Origin: Bacillota bacterium
GTDB lineage: Bacteria > Bacillota > Clostridia > TANB77 > CAG-465
Length of the DNA stretch: 64,000 nucleotides
Reading direction: 5' to 3'
Assembly: GCA_023410645.1 (NCBI GenBank)
Contig: JAEYPQ010000030.1
Coordinates: 62,001-126,000 of the forward strand
The notes under the pieces are model-generated. The model had not been told where the DNA came from, did not search any database, and saw only the letters and a list, made by a program, of their open reading frames with translations. A program made the position numbers and the translations under genes. How positions within the stretch are numbered: position 1 is the first letter of the stretch; the number at the start of each line of letters is the position of its first letter. Positions 43,360 to 52,494 of this stretch are shown here, in pieces.

Positions 43360-44244
43360 ATGATAGATTTACATATACATTCTAATCATTCGGATGGATC
43401 ATATTCTGTAAAGGAAATACTTGAACTTGCTGAAAAAAATGGAGTTGAAGTTTTATCAATAACTGATCACGATTCAATTGGTGCATATTTTGAACTTGAA
43501 AATATGGATATAAAAAAATATTATTCTGGTGATATTTTAACAGGTGTCGAATTAAACTGTGCTCATGAAGGAATGAAAATTGAACTACTTGGTTATGGAT
43601 TTGATTATGTAAAAATGAATGAGTGGTTTGAAAAAGAATTTAATGAAGAAAAAATGATTTTAAGATTAAAAAAAGAGGTAGAATACTTATATAACAAATG
43701 CTTAGAAAATAATATAAAAATAGATGAAAATACAGTAGATTCATATAATATAGGCTTGGGATTTTCATCAGAGTATATTTACAGGGAGATTATTAAATAT
43801 CCTGAAAATAAAGAATTCTTAAATAAATATAATATAGAAAAAGAAAAAGATTTATATAGATTAATTGGTTCAACTAAAGAGTTTCCATTATATATGGATT
43901 TTGGCATTACAATGCATACTGCTAAAGAAATATCTGATATAATTCGTAAATATGGTGGAAAAGTATTCATTGCACATGTTTATGGATATAAAGGAATAAA
44001 TGGAGATGTTTTACTTCAAAGTTTAATAAAAAATAATATTATAGATGGAATAGAAGTATATTATGTATATTTTTCAAAAGAAAGAATTAATTATTTAAAA
44101 GATTTTTGTGAAAAAAGGAATCTTCTTATGAGTGGTGGAACTGATTTTCATGGTAAAGTATCATTAGAATCTGGTGTAACACTTGGACTTGGAAAAGGTA
44201 ATTTAAATATTTCTAAAGATTTAGTCAAAAATTTAAATATATAA
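43360..44244 (+). CDS. PHP-domain metal-dependent phosphoesterase
   Basis: 294 residues. DLHIHSNHSDGSYSV, SITDHDSIGAY, GVELNCAHEG, FIAHVYG and GGTDFHGK supply the His/Asp/Glu residues of a PHP trinuclear metal site. Its layout matches the YciV/TrpH/RNase AM group, which includes 3',5'-nucleotide phosphatases and 5'-3' exonucleases acting on short RNA. Substrate here not determinable. AAGGAGG 4-5 nt before ATG. Confidence 0.88.
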   Translation: MIDLHIHSNHSDGSYSVKEILELAEKNGVEVLSITDHDSIGAYFELENMDIKKYYSGDILTGVELNCAHEGMKIELLGYGFDYVKMNEWFEKEFNEEKMILRLKKEVEYLYNKCLENNIKIDENTVDSYNIGLGFSSEYIYREIIKYPENKEFLNKYNIEKEKDLYRLIGSTKEFPLYMDFGITMHTAKEISDIIRKYGGKVFIAHVYGYKGINGDVLLQSLIKNNIIDGIEVYYVYFSKERINYLKDFCEKRNLLMSGGTDFHGKVSLESGVTLGLGKGNLNISKDLVKNLNI

Positions 44245-44245
44245 T

Positions 44246-44293
44246 AAAACAAGGGAATAATTACATTAATTACATGAATTATTCCCTTGTTTT
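44246..44293. terminator. Bidirectional terminator between convergent genes
   Basis: AAAACAAGGGAATAATT (44246-44262) and AATTATTCCCTTGTTTT (44277-44293), a perfect 17-bp inverted repeat with A and T runs at the ends, serving both the PHP gene and the convergent gene. Confidence 0.85.
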
Positions 44294-44294
44294 G

Positions 44295-44726
44295 TCAACT
44301 AACTTTCTTTTGATAAGATTTTAACTCTTGTTTTAAGCTATTTATTAATTTTTCAGTTTCTTTTTTTGCTTCAGGTTTCATATTTTTAAGAAAACTCTTA
44401 TAAAATAAGATTTTATTTTGGAGAGATTTTACCTGCTTCATTTTTTCTTGTAAATCCTTTATATTTTTTTCTCTAATTTCAAAAGATTTTGTATATGCAT
44501 CGGCAACTTTTCTTTTATCCTTTGAATAAGACCAAATTTTGTTGTAAAGGCTTTCTGCTAAAGCATCATCTATATAGACTCTTTCAATTGCTACATGGAA
44601 AGCCTGATGAATAGTTGATATATCACTTTGTTCAAATGCTTCAGCTATTTGTTCAGTATTTAAACCTGCGTTTACATAGGCATCTACAATGGCTATTACC
44701 TTTGTCTTATAATTCTTCATAAACAT
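44295..44726 (-). CDS. HTH-like plus coiled-coil protein, unknown (paralogue 2)
   Basis: 143 residues (or 141 from the second ATG; GGAGG is 4 nt before the first and 10 before the second). N-terminal AIVDAYVNAGLNTEQIAEAF followed by EQSDISTIHQAFHVAIE reads as a helical HTH-like unit alike in pattern to paralogue 1 (IV.a.vN...t..iA..f..SD....hqa...AI). The C-terminal half is a Lys/Glu coiled coil. Function unknown. Confidence 0.6.
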   Translation of the reverse strand: MFMKNYKTKVIAIVDAYVNAGLNTEQIAEAFEQSDISTIHQAFHVAIERVYIDDALAESLYNKIWSYSKDKRKVADAYTKSFEIREKNIKDLQEKMKQVKSLQNKILFYKSFLKNMKPEAKKETEKLINSLKQELKSYQKKVS

Positions 44727-44776
44727 AAAACCTCCGTTAATTAATTGAAATTTATATAAATATGACCTATAGTATA

Positions 44777-44804
44777 ATTATAACATATATACATATTATG
44801 TCAA
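44777..44804 (-). promoter_or_regulatory. Promoter of coiled-coil paralogue 2 (minus strand)
   Basis: Minus strand TTGACA (44804-44799), 16 bp, TATAAT (44782-44777). Confidence 0.8.
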
Positions 44805-44886
44805 TAATTAAAAAAATAATTTAGATAGAAAGAGATATTTCATATAATATTTAGATGATCGTACCAATTTTAGAAAATTGTCCTAG

Positions 44887-44915
44887 TTGACTTTATCATC
44901 AAAATATAGTATAAT
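44887..44915 (+). promoter_or_regulatory. Promoter of the RNase J gene
   Basis: TTGACT (44887-44892), 17 bp, TATAAT (44910-44915). The 5' untranslated leader is then about 130 nt, long for this genome, with no clear structure seen. Confidence 0.8.
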
Positions 44916-45052
44916 ATATATTGTTAATAGAGTTCGAGTGTAAAATAAATATAAAGTAAACTTTAGTTAATAATAGTAGTAATACTATTTATATAAATTG
45001 TACGTGGTAAAATTGTAAATTGAAAAATAAATAAGGAGGAAACAATAATTTA

Positions 45053-46972
45053 ATGGACAATGAAAGAAGAACAAATGATTCTACTGTAAGAAAAAATAAT
45101 AAATTTGGAAATAGAAAAAGTAGTAATCAAAATAGAAAAGAAAATGTAAACATCAATGTTGATGTAGAACAAAATGAAAAATTAATTCAAGATACTAAGG
45201 AAAAACTTAGTAGATCAAGTGGATCAGAAATTGAATTTGAAAATTTAGATATAGCAAAACCGGTTGTAGCACAAAGTGCTAAACCTGCAATATTTGCTAA
45301 AACAAAATTAAAAATAATCCCATTAGGAGGATTAAACGAAATAGGTAAAAATTTAACTGTTTTTGAATATGGTAATGATATAATAGTAGTGGATTGCGGT
45401 TTGGCATTCCCAGATGATGAAATGTTAGGTGTAGATTTAGTAATACCTGATATTACATATTTAGAGAAAAACAAAGATAAGGTAAGAGCCTTAGTTATAA
45501 CACATGGTCATGAGGATCATATTGGAAGTATACCATATTTCTTAAAGAAAATTAATGTACCTATTTATGGTACTAAACTTACTCTAGGACTTATAAAAGC
45601 AAAACTTGTTGAACATAACCTAGAAAGAACAACAACTCTAAAATGCGTTAAACCACGTGACGTAGTTAAGATTGGAAAGTTTAAAGTAGAATTTATAAAA
45701 GTAACTCACTCTATTGCAGACTCGGTTGCACTTGCAATAACAACTCCTGTAGGAACAGTTTTACATACAGGTGACTTTAAAGTAGATTATACTCCAATTG
45801 ATGGAGAAGCAATAGATTTACAAAGATTTGGAGAACTTGGAAGAGAAGGGGTATTACTGTTAATGTCAGATAGTACTAACGTTCAAAGACCAGGTCACAC
45901 TATGTCAGAAAGTAGTGTAGGTAAAGAATTTGATAGGATATTTACAAATTGCAATAAAAGAATAATTGTTGCAACATTTGCATCAAATATTCACAGAATG
46001 CAACAAATAATTAATTCTGCAGCAAAATTTAATAGAAAAGTAGCAGTAGTTGGGCGTAGTATGTTAAATGTAATAGGTGTAGCTAGTGAACTTGGATATT
46101 TAAATGCACCAGAAGGAACTATAATAGATGTTGATAAAATAGGAATATATAATCCTGAACAACTTGTAATTCTAACAACTGGTTCTCAAGGTGAGCCAAT
46201 GGCAGCACTTAGCCGTATGTCAGCAGGTGAACACAAAAAGGTAGTTATAACTCCAGATGATTTAATAATATTTTCATCTTCTCCAATACCTGGTAATGAA
46301 AAATCAGTTGGTAGAGTTATAGATGAACTTGAAAAATTAGGTGCTGAAGTAATATATAACCAACTTGCAGATGTACACGTTTCAGGTCATGCTTGCCAAG
46401 AAGAATTAAAATTAATGTTATGTTTAGTAAAACCAAAATACTTTATGCCAGTACATGGTGAATTTAGATTTTTAAAACATCATGGAGAAATTGCTGTAAG
46501 TGTTGGTGTTGCAAAAGAAAACATATTTATAATGGAAAATGGTAAGACATTAGAACTTGGTGAAAATAGTGCTAAAATTACTACTCAAGTACCATCAGGC
46601 ATAGTTCTAGTTGATGGACTTGGAGTAGGTGATGTTGGAAATATTGTTATTAGAGATAGACAATTATTATCTGAAAATGGTATGATAATTGTAGTAATAA
46701 CTTTAGATAGAAAAACTGCTAAGGTTATAGCTGGTCCAGATATCGTTACACGTGGATTTGTATATGTAAGAGAAAGTGAATCTTTAATGGAAGAAATTAA
46801 GGATATAGCTAAAAAAGAACTTGAAAAATGTGATACACAAAACATACGTGAATGGTCAAATATAAAATCAGCTGTAAGAGAATCTTTAATACATTATATT
46901 TATAGTAAAACAAAACGTCAACCAATGATACTTCCAATATTAATGGATGTTGATTTAGAAAAATATAAATAA
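45053..46972 (+). CDS. rnj: Ribonuclease J
   Basis: 639 residues. A charged, Asn/Arg-rich N-terminal extension of about 80 residues precedes the core: IIPLGGLNEIGKN, THGHEDHIGSIPYFL (metal His/Asp), LHTGDFKVDYTP, beta-CASP part SDSTNVQRPGHTMSE, VHVSGHA and MPVHGEFR. RNase J has 5'-3' exonuclease and endonuclease activity in mRNA decay and rRNA maturation. The ribosome binding site AAGGAGG is unusually far, about 13 nt, from the ATG, with no better in-frame start, which may lower expression. Confidence 0.95.
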   Translation: MDNERRTNDSTVRKNNKFGNRKSSNQNRKENVNINVDVEQNEKLIQDTKEKLSRSSGSEIEFENLDIAKPVVAQSAKPAIFAKTKLKIIPLGGLNEIGKNLTVFEYGNDIIVVDCGLAFPDDEMLGVDLVIPDITYLEKNKDKVRALVITHGHEDHIGSIPYFLKKINVPIYGTKLTLGLIKAKLVEHNLERTTTLKCVKPRDVVKIGKFKVEFIKVTHSIADSVALAITTPVGTVLHTGDFKVDYTPIDGEAIDLQRFGELGREGVLLLMSDSTNVQRPGHTMSESSVGKEFDRIFTNCNKRIIVATFASNIHRMQQIINSAAKFNRKVAVVGRSMLNVIGVASELGYLNAPEGTIIDVDKIGIYNPEQLVILTTGSQGEPMAALSRMSAGEHKKVVITPDDLIIFSSSPIPGNEKSVGRVIDELEKLGAEVIYNQLADVHVSGHACQEELKLMLCLVKPKYFMPVHGEFRFLKHHGEIAVSVGVAKENIFIMENGKTLELGENSAKITTQVPSGIVLVDGLGVGDVGNIVIRDRQLLSENGMIIVVITLDRKTAKVIAGPDIVTRGFVYVRESESLMEEIKDIAKKELEKCDTQNIREWSNIKSAVRESLIHYIYSKTKRQPMILPILMDVDLEKYK

Positions 46973-46998
46973 AATTAATTAATAAGGTGGTAGATAGA

Positions 46999-48693
46999 AT
47001 GGAACTTGATCCAAAAAACATAGAGCTTGCAAATTTAATGTTCCCAGATGTAAATGAAACTGTTGAAAATTTGGAAAAAAGATATCCTGAAAGAAACCTA
47101 AAAGATGGTGCAGAAGTTATAAGATTTGCACCATCTCCAACTGGTTTTTTACATACAGGTGCATTATATACATCTCTTGCAGGAAGTAGAATTGCTAAGC
47201 AATCAGATGGAATATATTATTTAAGAATAGAAGATACTGATAGAAAAAGAGAAGTTGAAGGAAGCATAGGAATGTTTACTAGTGAAATGAAAGAATTTGG
47301 TATAGTACCTGATGAAGGTGTTGTATCTGATACTGAAGAAATTGGTACCTATGGTCCATATACTCAAAGTAAAAGAGAAGCTATATATAGGATATGTGCT
47401 AAGTATTTAGTTGAAAAAGGACTTGCTTATCCTTGTTTTTGCACTCAAGAAATGATTGAAACAACAAGAAAATCTCAAGAAGAAAATAAAATTGTTCCAG
47501 GTTATTATGGTATTTATGCAAGATGCAGAAATATATCAATTGATGAATCAATTGATAGGGTAAGATCTGGAGAAGATTTCATTGTAAGATTTAGGTCAAG
47601 TGGATCTCATTTACGTAAGGTTTCTTTTATTGATGAAATAAGAGGAAAAATTGAAATTGCTGAAAATGATCAAGATGTTGTTATATTAAAGTCAGATGGT
47701 CTTCCAACTTATCATTTTGCACATGTTGTAGATGATCATTTTATGAGAACTACCCTTATTACACGTGGGGAAGAATGGATACCGTCAACTCCAATACATA
47801 TAGAATTATTTAAAGCTATGGATTTTGAATTTCCTAGATATGCTCATTTTTCTAGTGTAATGGTAAAAGAAGGAGAATCAAAAAGAAAACTAAGCAAAAG
47901 AAAGGATAAAGAAGCAGCAGTTTCTTATTTTTTGAAAGCTGGTTATCCAATTGATTCAGTTATAGAATATCTTTTAACATTAATAAACTCAGATTATGAA
48001 CCATGGAGAATGAAAAATCCACTTGAAGATAAATTTAACTTTACAGTTAAACTTTCTAAAATGAATACAGCTGGAGCTTTATTTGATATTGTAAAATTAA
48101 ATGATGTAAGTAAAGAAGTTATATCAAAAATGAATAGTGAACAAGTACTTGAAAATGTTATTACTTGGTCTAAAAAGTATGATACTGATTTATACAATTT
48201 AATAAATAAAGATATAGATTATTCAAAGAAAATGTTAGCATTAGAAAGAGATAATGTTAAAAAAATAAGAAAAGATATTTATAAATGGGAAGATATTAAA
48301 CCTACATTTTTCTATTTCTTTAAGGAATTATATGAAAATGATATAAAAGATCATGGTTATGAGTTTGACTATATAACAGATAATGAAAATACTAAAATAT
48401 CTGAAGATATTGTAAAAAATGTAATTTCTGAGTATGTTAATAGTTATAATCACAATAATGATAAAGATGAATGGTTTAATACTGTAAAATCTTGTGCTGA
48501 AAAACTTGGTTTTTGTACTGATATGAAAGAATATAAACAAAATCCAGATAGTTATATAGGAAGCACAGCAGACTTTGCTGGTATAATACGTATTGCTATA
48601 ACAAATAGAAAAAATACGCCTGATATTTATTCAATAATGCAAATACTTGGAAAAGATGAAGTAGTATCAAGATTGAATAATATTATAAAATAG
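46999..48693 (+). CDS. gltX: Glutamate--tRNA ligase
   Basis: 564 residues, longer than most GltX (about 470-500). Class I signatures: FAPSPTGFLHTGAL (HIGH-like), YYLRIEDTDRKREVEGS, KSDGLPTYHFAHVVDDH, and KRKLSKRKDKEA (KMSKS equivalent). A Cys pair CFCTQE occurs in the insert. About 60 residues N-terminal to the HIGH motif are extra. Charges tRNA-Glu, and possibly tRNA-Gln if no GlnRS exists. The ATG at 46999 follows AAGGTGG; the GTG at 46987 overlaps that site. Confidence 0.93.
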   Translation: MELDPKNIELANLMFPDVNETVENLEKRYPERNLKDGAEVIRFAPSPTGFLHTGALYTSLAGSRIAKQSDGIYYLRIEDTDRKREVEGSIGMFTSEMKEFGIVPDEGVVSDTEEIGTYGPYTQSKREAIYRICAKYLVEKGLAYPCFCTQEMIETTRKSQEENKIVPGYYGIYARCRNISIDESIDRVRSGEDFIVRFRSSGSHLRKVSFIDEIRGKIEIAENDQDVVILKSDGLPTYHFAHVVDDHFMRTTLITRGEEWIPSTPIHIELFKAMDFEFPRYAHFSSVMVKEGESKRKLSKRKDKEAAVSYFLKAGYPIDSVIEYLLTLINSDYEPWRMKNPLEDKFNFTVKLSKMNTAGALFDIVKLNDVSKEVISKMNSEQVLENVITWSKKYDTDLYNLINKDIDYSKKMLALERDNVKKIRKDIYKWEDIKPTFFYFFKELYENDIKDHGYEFDYITDNENTKISEDIVKNVISEYVNSYNHNNDKDEWFNTVKSCAEKLGFCTDMKEYKQNPDSYIGSTADFAGIIRIAITNRKNTPDIYSIMQILGKDEVVSRLNNIIK

Positions 48694-48718
48694 TTATTTT
48701 AATAAAGGAGTGATTTTA

Positions 48719-48889
48719 GTGTCACAAGAAGAAAGATTAGTCGAAGATATAAAAACAACTATGGCTGTTGAAGGTTTATTCCTTGAACAACAAGATGTTA
48801 ATTTAATAAGACAATTTTTAAATAATGAGATAACAGAAGCAGAGGGTATAAACATTATAAAAAATGATATTTTATCTCAAATGAGGTAA
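48719..48889 (+). CDS. VbhA-like antitoxin of a Fic toxin
   Basis: 56 residues from a GTG start 6 nt behind AAAGGAGTG. It carries TMAVEG, which fits the Fic inhibitory motif (S/T)xxxE(G/N), followed by a second helical part with FLNNEITEAEGINII, as in VbhA-type antitoxins (helix plus a conserved GEIt..E). Known VbhA-type antitoxins place the Glu of the motif into the Fic ATP site and block AMPylation. It ends 4 nt before the Fic gene, the usual antitoxin-first order. Confidence 0.8.
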   Translation: MSQEERLVEDIKTTMAVEGLFLEQQDVNLIRQFLNNEITEAEGINIIKNDILSQMR

Positions 48890-48893
48890 GCCT

Positions 48894-49475
48894 ATGTATG
48901 AAGCAATAGATTCAAAATATACATATAAAGGTACTGATATTTTAAAAAATAAATTGAATATAATGGATGAAGATCTTTTAAAAGAATATCAAACTAAAGT
49001 TGTTGCTTTTAAATTATCTACAATAAATTATATCAAAATGGATAATAACTTTGATGAAAATAAACTAAGATTTATTCATAAATATTTATTTGATGAAGTA
49101 TATTATTTCGCTGGAGAATATAGACAAGAAAATATAACAAAAGGAAATTTTAGATTCTCTGAATATATTTATATTGAAGAAAACCTAAAGAAAATAATGA
49201 GAGAGATAAATATAGATGAGTTAAAAAAATTACCTTTTGATGAATATGTAACTAGGATATCATACTTTATGACTGAACTTAATGTTCTACATCCATTTCG
49301 TGAAGGTAATGGAAGGACAATAAGAGAGTTTATTCGTGAATTATGTAGTGAATGTGGTTATGTTATAAACTGGTCAGAAGTTGACTATGATGATATTTTA
49401 AAAGCAAGTATTGAAGCAATACTTGATGAAACAATGCAGATAGAATTATTAAGAAACAGTATAAGAATAAAATAA
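48894..49475 (+). CDS. Fic-domain AMPylating toxin (class I, VbhT-like)
   Basis: 193 residues. Fic core motif HPFREGNGRTIREF at about 133-146 is fully consensus (HPFxxGNGRxxR), so catalytic His and nucleotide-binding Asn/Arg are intact. Upstream FAGEYRQENITKGNFRFSE is the flap-like beta hairpin region. There is no N-terminal or C-terminal inhibitory helix, so control rests on the preceding gene (class I). Fic proteins transfer AMP to Tyr/Thr/Ser of targets, for instance gyrase in bacterial toxins; the target here is unknown. The GAGG of its ribosome binding site overlaps the antitoxin end. Confidence 0.92.
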   Translation: MYEAIDSKYTYKGTDILKNKLNIMDEDLLKEYQTKVVAFKLSTINYIKMDNNFDENKLRFIHKYLFDEVYYFAGEYRQENITKGNFRFSEYIYIEENLKKIMREINIDELKKLPFDEYVTRISYFMTELNVLHPFREGNGRTIREFIRELCSECGYVINWSEVDYDDILKASIEAILDETMQIELLRNSIRIK

Positions 49476-49492
49476 ATATAAAATAGAATAAG

Positions 49493-49524
49493 GAAAATTA
49501 AAGATTACTTTAATTTTCTCTTTT
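49493..49524 (+). terminator. Terminator after the Fic gene
   Basis: GAAAATTAAAG (49493-49503) and CTTTAATTTTC (49508-49518), then TCTTTTTT. Confidence 0.8.
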
Positions 49525-49539
49525 TTCTATATAAATAAT

Positions 49540-49568
49540 TTGAAATTTATAATATATAGTGATATAAT
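49540..49568 (+). promoter_or_regulatory. ileS promoter P1
   Basis: TTGAAA (49540-49545), 17 bp, TATAAT (49563-49568). Part of a direct repeat with P2. Confidence 0.8.
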
Positions 49569-49610
49569 AATTCAATATAAATGTTAAAAATACAAAATTA
49601 TATAAATAAT

Positions 49611-49639
49611 TTGAAATTTATTTTATATAATGGTATAAT
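49611..49639 (+). promoter_or_regulatory. ileS promoter P2, duplicate of P1
   Basis: TTGAAA (49611-49616), 17 bp, TATAAT (49634-49639), 71 bp after P1. Shared flanks are ATATAAATAATTTGAAATTTAT (49530s and 49600s); no T-box leader fits in the remaining 25 nt before ileS. Confidence 0.8.
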
Positions 49640-49663
49640 ACTTCAAATAGAGGAGTGGAAGTT

Positions 49664-52453
49664 ATGGAAAATGAAGAAAAAAAAGATTATTCAAAAACAT
49701 TGAATTTACCCCAAACAGATTTCCAAATGAGAGGAAATTTACCAGCTAAAGAGCCTGAAATCCTTGAAAATATGTTAAATAATAAAGTATATTATCTAGG
49801 ACTTGAAAAAAATAAAAATACTGGAAAGAGATTTGTATTACACGATGGTCCACCATATGCTAATGGGGATATTCATACTGGTCATGCTTTAGATAAAATA
49901 TTAAAAGATATAATTATTAGATATAAAACAATGAATGGTTACTATGCACCATATGTTCCTGGTTGGGATACTCATGGATTACCAATAGAGAAAAAAGTAC
50001 AACAAGATCTAAAAATCACAAAAGATGATGTTGGCGTAGCTAAATTTAGAGAAGTATGTAAAGACTATGCTTTAAATGCAGTTGAAAAGACAGCAAAACA
50101 ATTTGAAAGATTAGGTGGTCTTGGAGATTATAGAGATAAATCAAAGAGATATCTAACTTTAAATAAAGATTTTGAGTCTAAACAAATTGGAGTATTCTGG
50201 GATATGTTCAAAGGTGGACATATTTATAGAGATCTAAAGCCAGTTTACTGGTGTAGTGATTGTGAAACTGCACTTGCAGAAGCTGAAATTGAGTATTCTG
50301 ATGATGTTACTACATCAATATATGTTAAATTTAGAGTACAAGATGACAAAGGTTTATTTGGTAAATATGGTGATTTAAAAGATACATATATTGTAATCTG
50401 GACTACTACACCTTGGACACTTCCTGGAAATCAAGCTATTACTCTAAATCCTGAATATACTTATGCAATGGTTGAAGCTAAAAAAGATGATAATACTGAA
50501 AGATATATTCTTGCTAAGGAACTTGTTGAAAAAGTTATGGAAATAGGTGGAATAGAAGAATATAAAATTATTGCTGAATTTAAAGGTAGTGAACTTGAAG
50601 ACGTTATATGTTTAAATCCTGTAATTGAAAACAAAACATCAAGAGTAATACTTGGTTCTGATAGAGATTTATTAGTAACATTAGATGCTGGTACTGGATG
50701 TGTACATACTGCTCCAGGACATGGACATGAAGACTATTTAGCTTGTAAAAGATATAAAAATATTGAAATAATAGTTCCTGTTGATTCACATGGTAAAATG
50801 ACAGAACTTGCTGGAAGATTTGCTGGAATGTATTATACAAAAGCAAATAGTGCTATTATAGAATTTTTAACTGAATCAAAAGATTTATTTGCAGCTAAGA
50901 AATTAGAGCATCCATATCCACATTGTTGGAGATGTAAAAAGCCAGTTATATATAGAGCAACTACACAGTGGTTTGCTTCAATTGATGGTTTTAGACAAAA
51001 GGCTTTAGAAGAGATAAAAAATGTAAAATGGTACCCTGATTGGGGTGTTGATAGAATGACTAATATGATAAAAGATAGAACAGATTGGTGTATATCAAGA
51101 CAAAGAAGTTGGGGAGTACCTATTCCAATATTTTATTGTAAAGATTGTGGAAAAGAATATATAAATGAAGAAACAATAAAAAAAGTAAGAGAAAAATTTG
51201 AAGAGAGTGGTTCAAATAGTTGGTTTGAATTGACACCTGAAGAAATAATAGGAAATTCATTTAAATGTGAGTGTGGATGTACGGAATTAGTTAAAGAAAC
51301 AGATATTATGGATGTTTGGTTTGATTCTGGTTCGTCACATGAAGCAGTACTTAATTCAAATTATGGATTGCCAGAAGGACCTGCTGAAATGTACATGGAA
51401 GGAAATGACCAATATAGAGGTTGGTTCCAATCATCACTTTTAACTTCAGTTGCAACTAAAGGTTATGCTCCATACAAAGAAGTAGTTACACATGGTATGG
51501 TTGTTGATGGTGAAGGAAAGAAAATGTCTAAATCTCTTGGTAATGGTATAGCACCGCTTGACATAGTTGATGAATTTGGTGCAGATATATTAAGACTTTG
51601 GGCAACATCATCTGATTATCATAGTGAAATAAGATTATCTAAAGATATATTAAAGCAGGTATCTGAGGTATATAAAAAGATAAGAAATACAATTAGATTT
51701 TTACTTGGTAATACTTATGATTTTAATCCAAAATCAGATTATGTTGAATACAAGGATAGAGATGAATTAGACAAATATATGATGTATAAGTTAAATAGAT
51801 TAGTATCATATATTAACGATGCATATAACACGTATGAATATCATTTAGTATATAACGAACTACATAGATTCTGTACAGCAGAACTAAGTAGTAAATACTT
51901 AGATGTTATAAAAGATAGACTATATACATTTAGAAAAGATCATCCATTAAGACGTAGTAGTCAATCTACAATGCAAGACATACTTGAGAACATAACAAGA
52001 CTTATATCTCCAATACTTGTATTTACTTCAGAAGAGATATATACATTCATAAATACAGTAGAAGATAAAAAGTTAAGTATTTTACTTGAAGAATTTCCTG
52101 AGGAAACTGATGAATATGAAAACGATGAATTAGTTGCAAAATGGGATAAAATATTCAGTGTAAAAGAATCATTTGCAAAAGACGTGGAAAATGCAAGAGC
52201 AGAAAAACAAATAGGAAGTGCACTAGATAGCAAAATAACAATTTATGCTAATGGTGAAGAATATGAATTCATAAATGAAAATAAAGAAAGTATTGCTCTT
52301 GTTGCTATAATATCTGAACTTAAAGTTGAAAAAGCTGATGAATACAAGGTAGTTGTAGAAAAATCTACAGGAGCTAAATGCCCAAGATGTTGGACTTATT
52401 CAAATGATATTGATCGTGATGGAATTTGTAAAAAATGCAGAGATAATATGTAA
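49664..52453 (+). CDS. ileS: Isoleucine--tRNA ligase
   Basis: 929 residues. HIGH motif in PPYANGDIHTGHAL, editing-domain region TTPWTLPGNQAI and GTGCVHTAPGHGHEDY, DWCISRQRSWGVPIP, KMSKS in GKKMSKSLGNGI, and a C-terminal four-Cys zinc finger (CPRCWTY and CKKC). This is the bacterial E. coli/Staphylococcus-type layout. The ATG at 49664 follows AGAGGAG by 8 nt; the GTG at 49655 overlaps that site. Confidence 0.98.
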   Translation: MENEEKKDYSKTLNLPQTDFQMRGNLPAKEPEILENMLNNKVYYLGLEKNKNTGKRFVLHDGPPYANGDIHTGHALDKILKDIIIRYKTMNGYYAPYVPGWDTHGLPIEKKVQQDLKITKDDVGVAKFREVCKDYALNAVEKTAKQFERLGGLGDYRDKSKRYLTLNKDFESKQIGVFWDMFKGGHIYRDLKPVYWCSDCETALAEAEIEYSDDVTTSIYVKFRVQDDKGLFGKYGDLKDTYIVIWTTTPWTLPGNQAITLNPEYTYAMVEAKKDDNTERYILAKELVEKVMEIGGIEEYKIIAEFKGSELEDVICLNPVIENKTSRVILGSDRDLLVTLDAGTGCVHTAPGHGHEDYLACKRYKNIEIIVPVDSHGKMTELAGRFAGMYYTKANSAIIEFLTESKDLFAAKKLEHPYPHCWRCKKPVIYRATTQWFASIDGFRQKALEEIKNVKWYPDWGVDRMTNMIKDRTDWCISRQRSWGVPIPIFYCKDCGKEYINEETIKKVREKFEESGSNSWFELTPEEIIGNSFKCECGCTELVKETDIMDVWFDSGSSHEAVLNSNYGLPEGPAEMYMEGNDQYRGWFQSSLLTSVATKGYAPYKEVVTHGMVVDGEGKKMSKSLGNGIAPLDIVDEFGADILRLWATSSDYHSEIRLSKDILKQVSEVYKKIRNTIRFLLGNTYDFNPKSDYVEYKDRDELDKYMMYKLNRLVSYINDAYNTYEYHLVYNELHRFCTAELSSKYLDVIKDRLYTFRKDHPLRRSSQSTMQDILENITRLISPILVFTSEEIYTFINTVEDKKLSILLEEFPEETDEYENDELVAKWDKIFSVKESFAKDVENARAEKQIGSALDSKITIYANGEEYEFINENKESIALVAIISELKVEKADEYKVVVEKSTGAKCPRCWTYSNDIDRDGICKKCRDNM

Positions 52454-52455
52454 AT

Positions 52456-52489
52456 AAAAAATAGCAAGATTTTGTCTTGCTATTTTTTT
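52456..52489. terminator. Bidirectional terminator between ileS and cysK
   Basis: AAAAATAGCAAGA and TCTTGCTATTTTT arms, with A run left and T run right. Confidence 0.9.
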
Positions 52490-52494
52490 ATATT

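Noticed and set aside
43779..43970. 63-codon minus-strand ORF inside the PHP gene
   Set aside because: Opposite a well-conserved catalytic protein; no ribosome binding site.
49530..49640. T-box riboswitch in front of ileS
   Set aside because: The distance from the promoters to the gene is too short, and no T-box sequence (AGGGTGGNACCGCG) is present.
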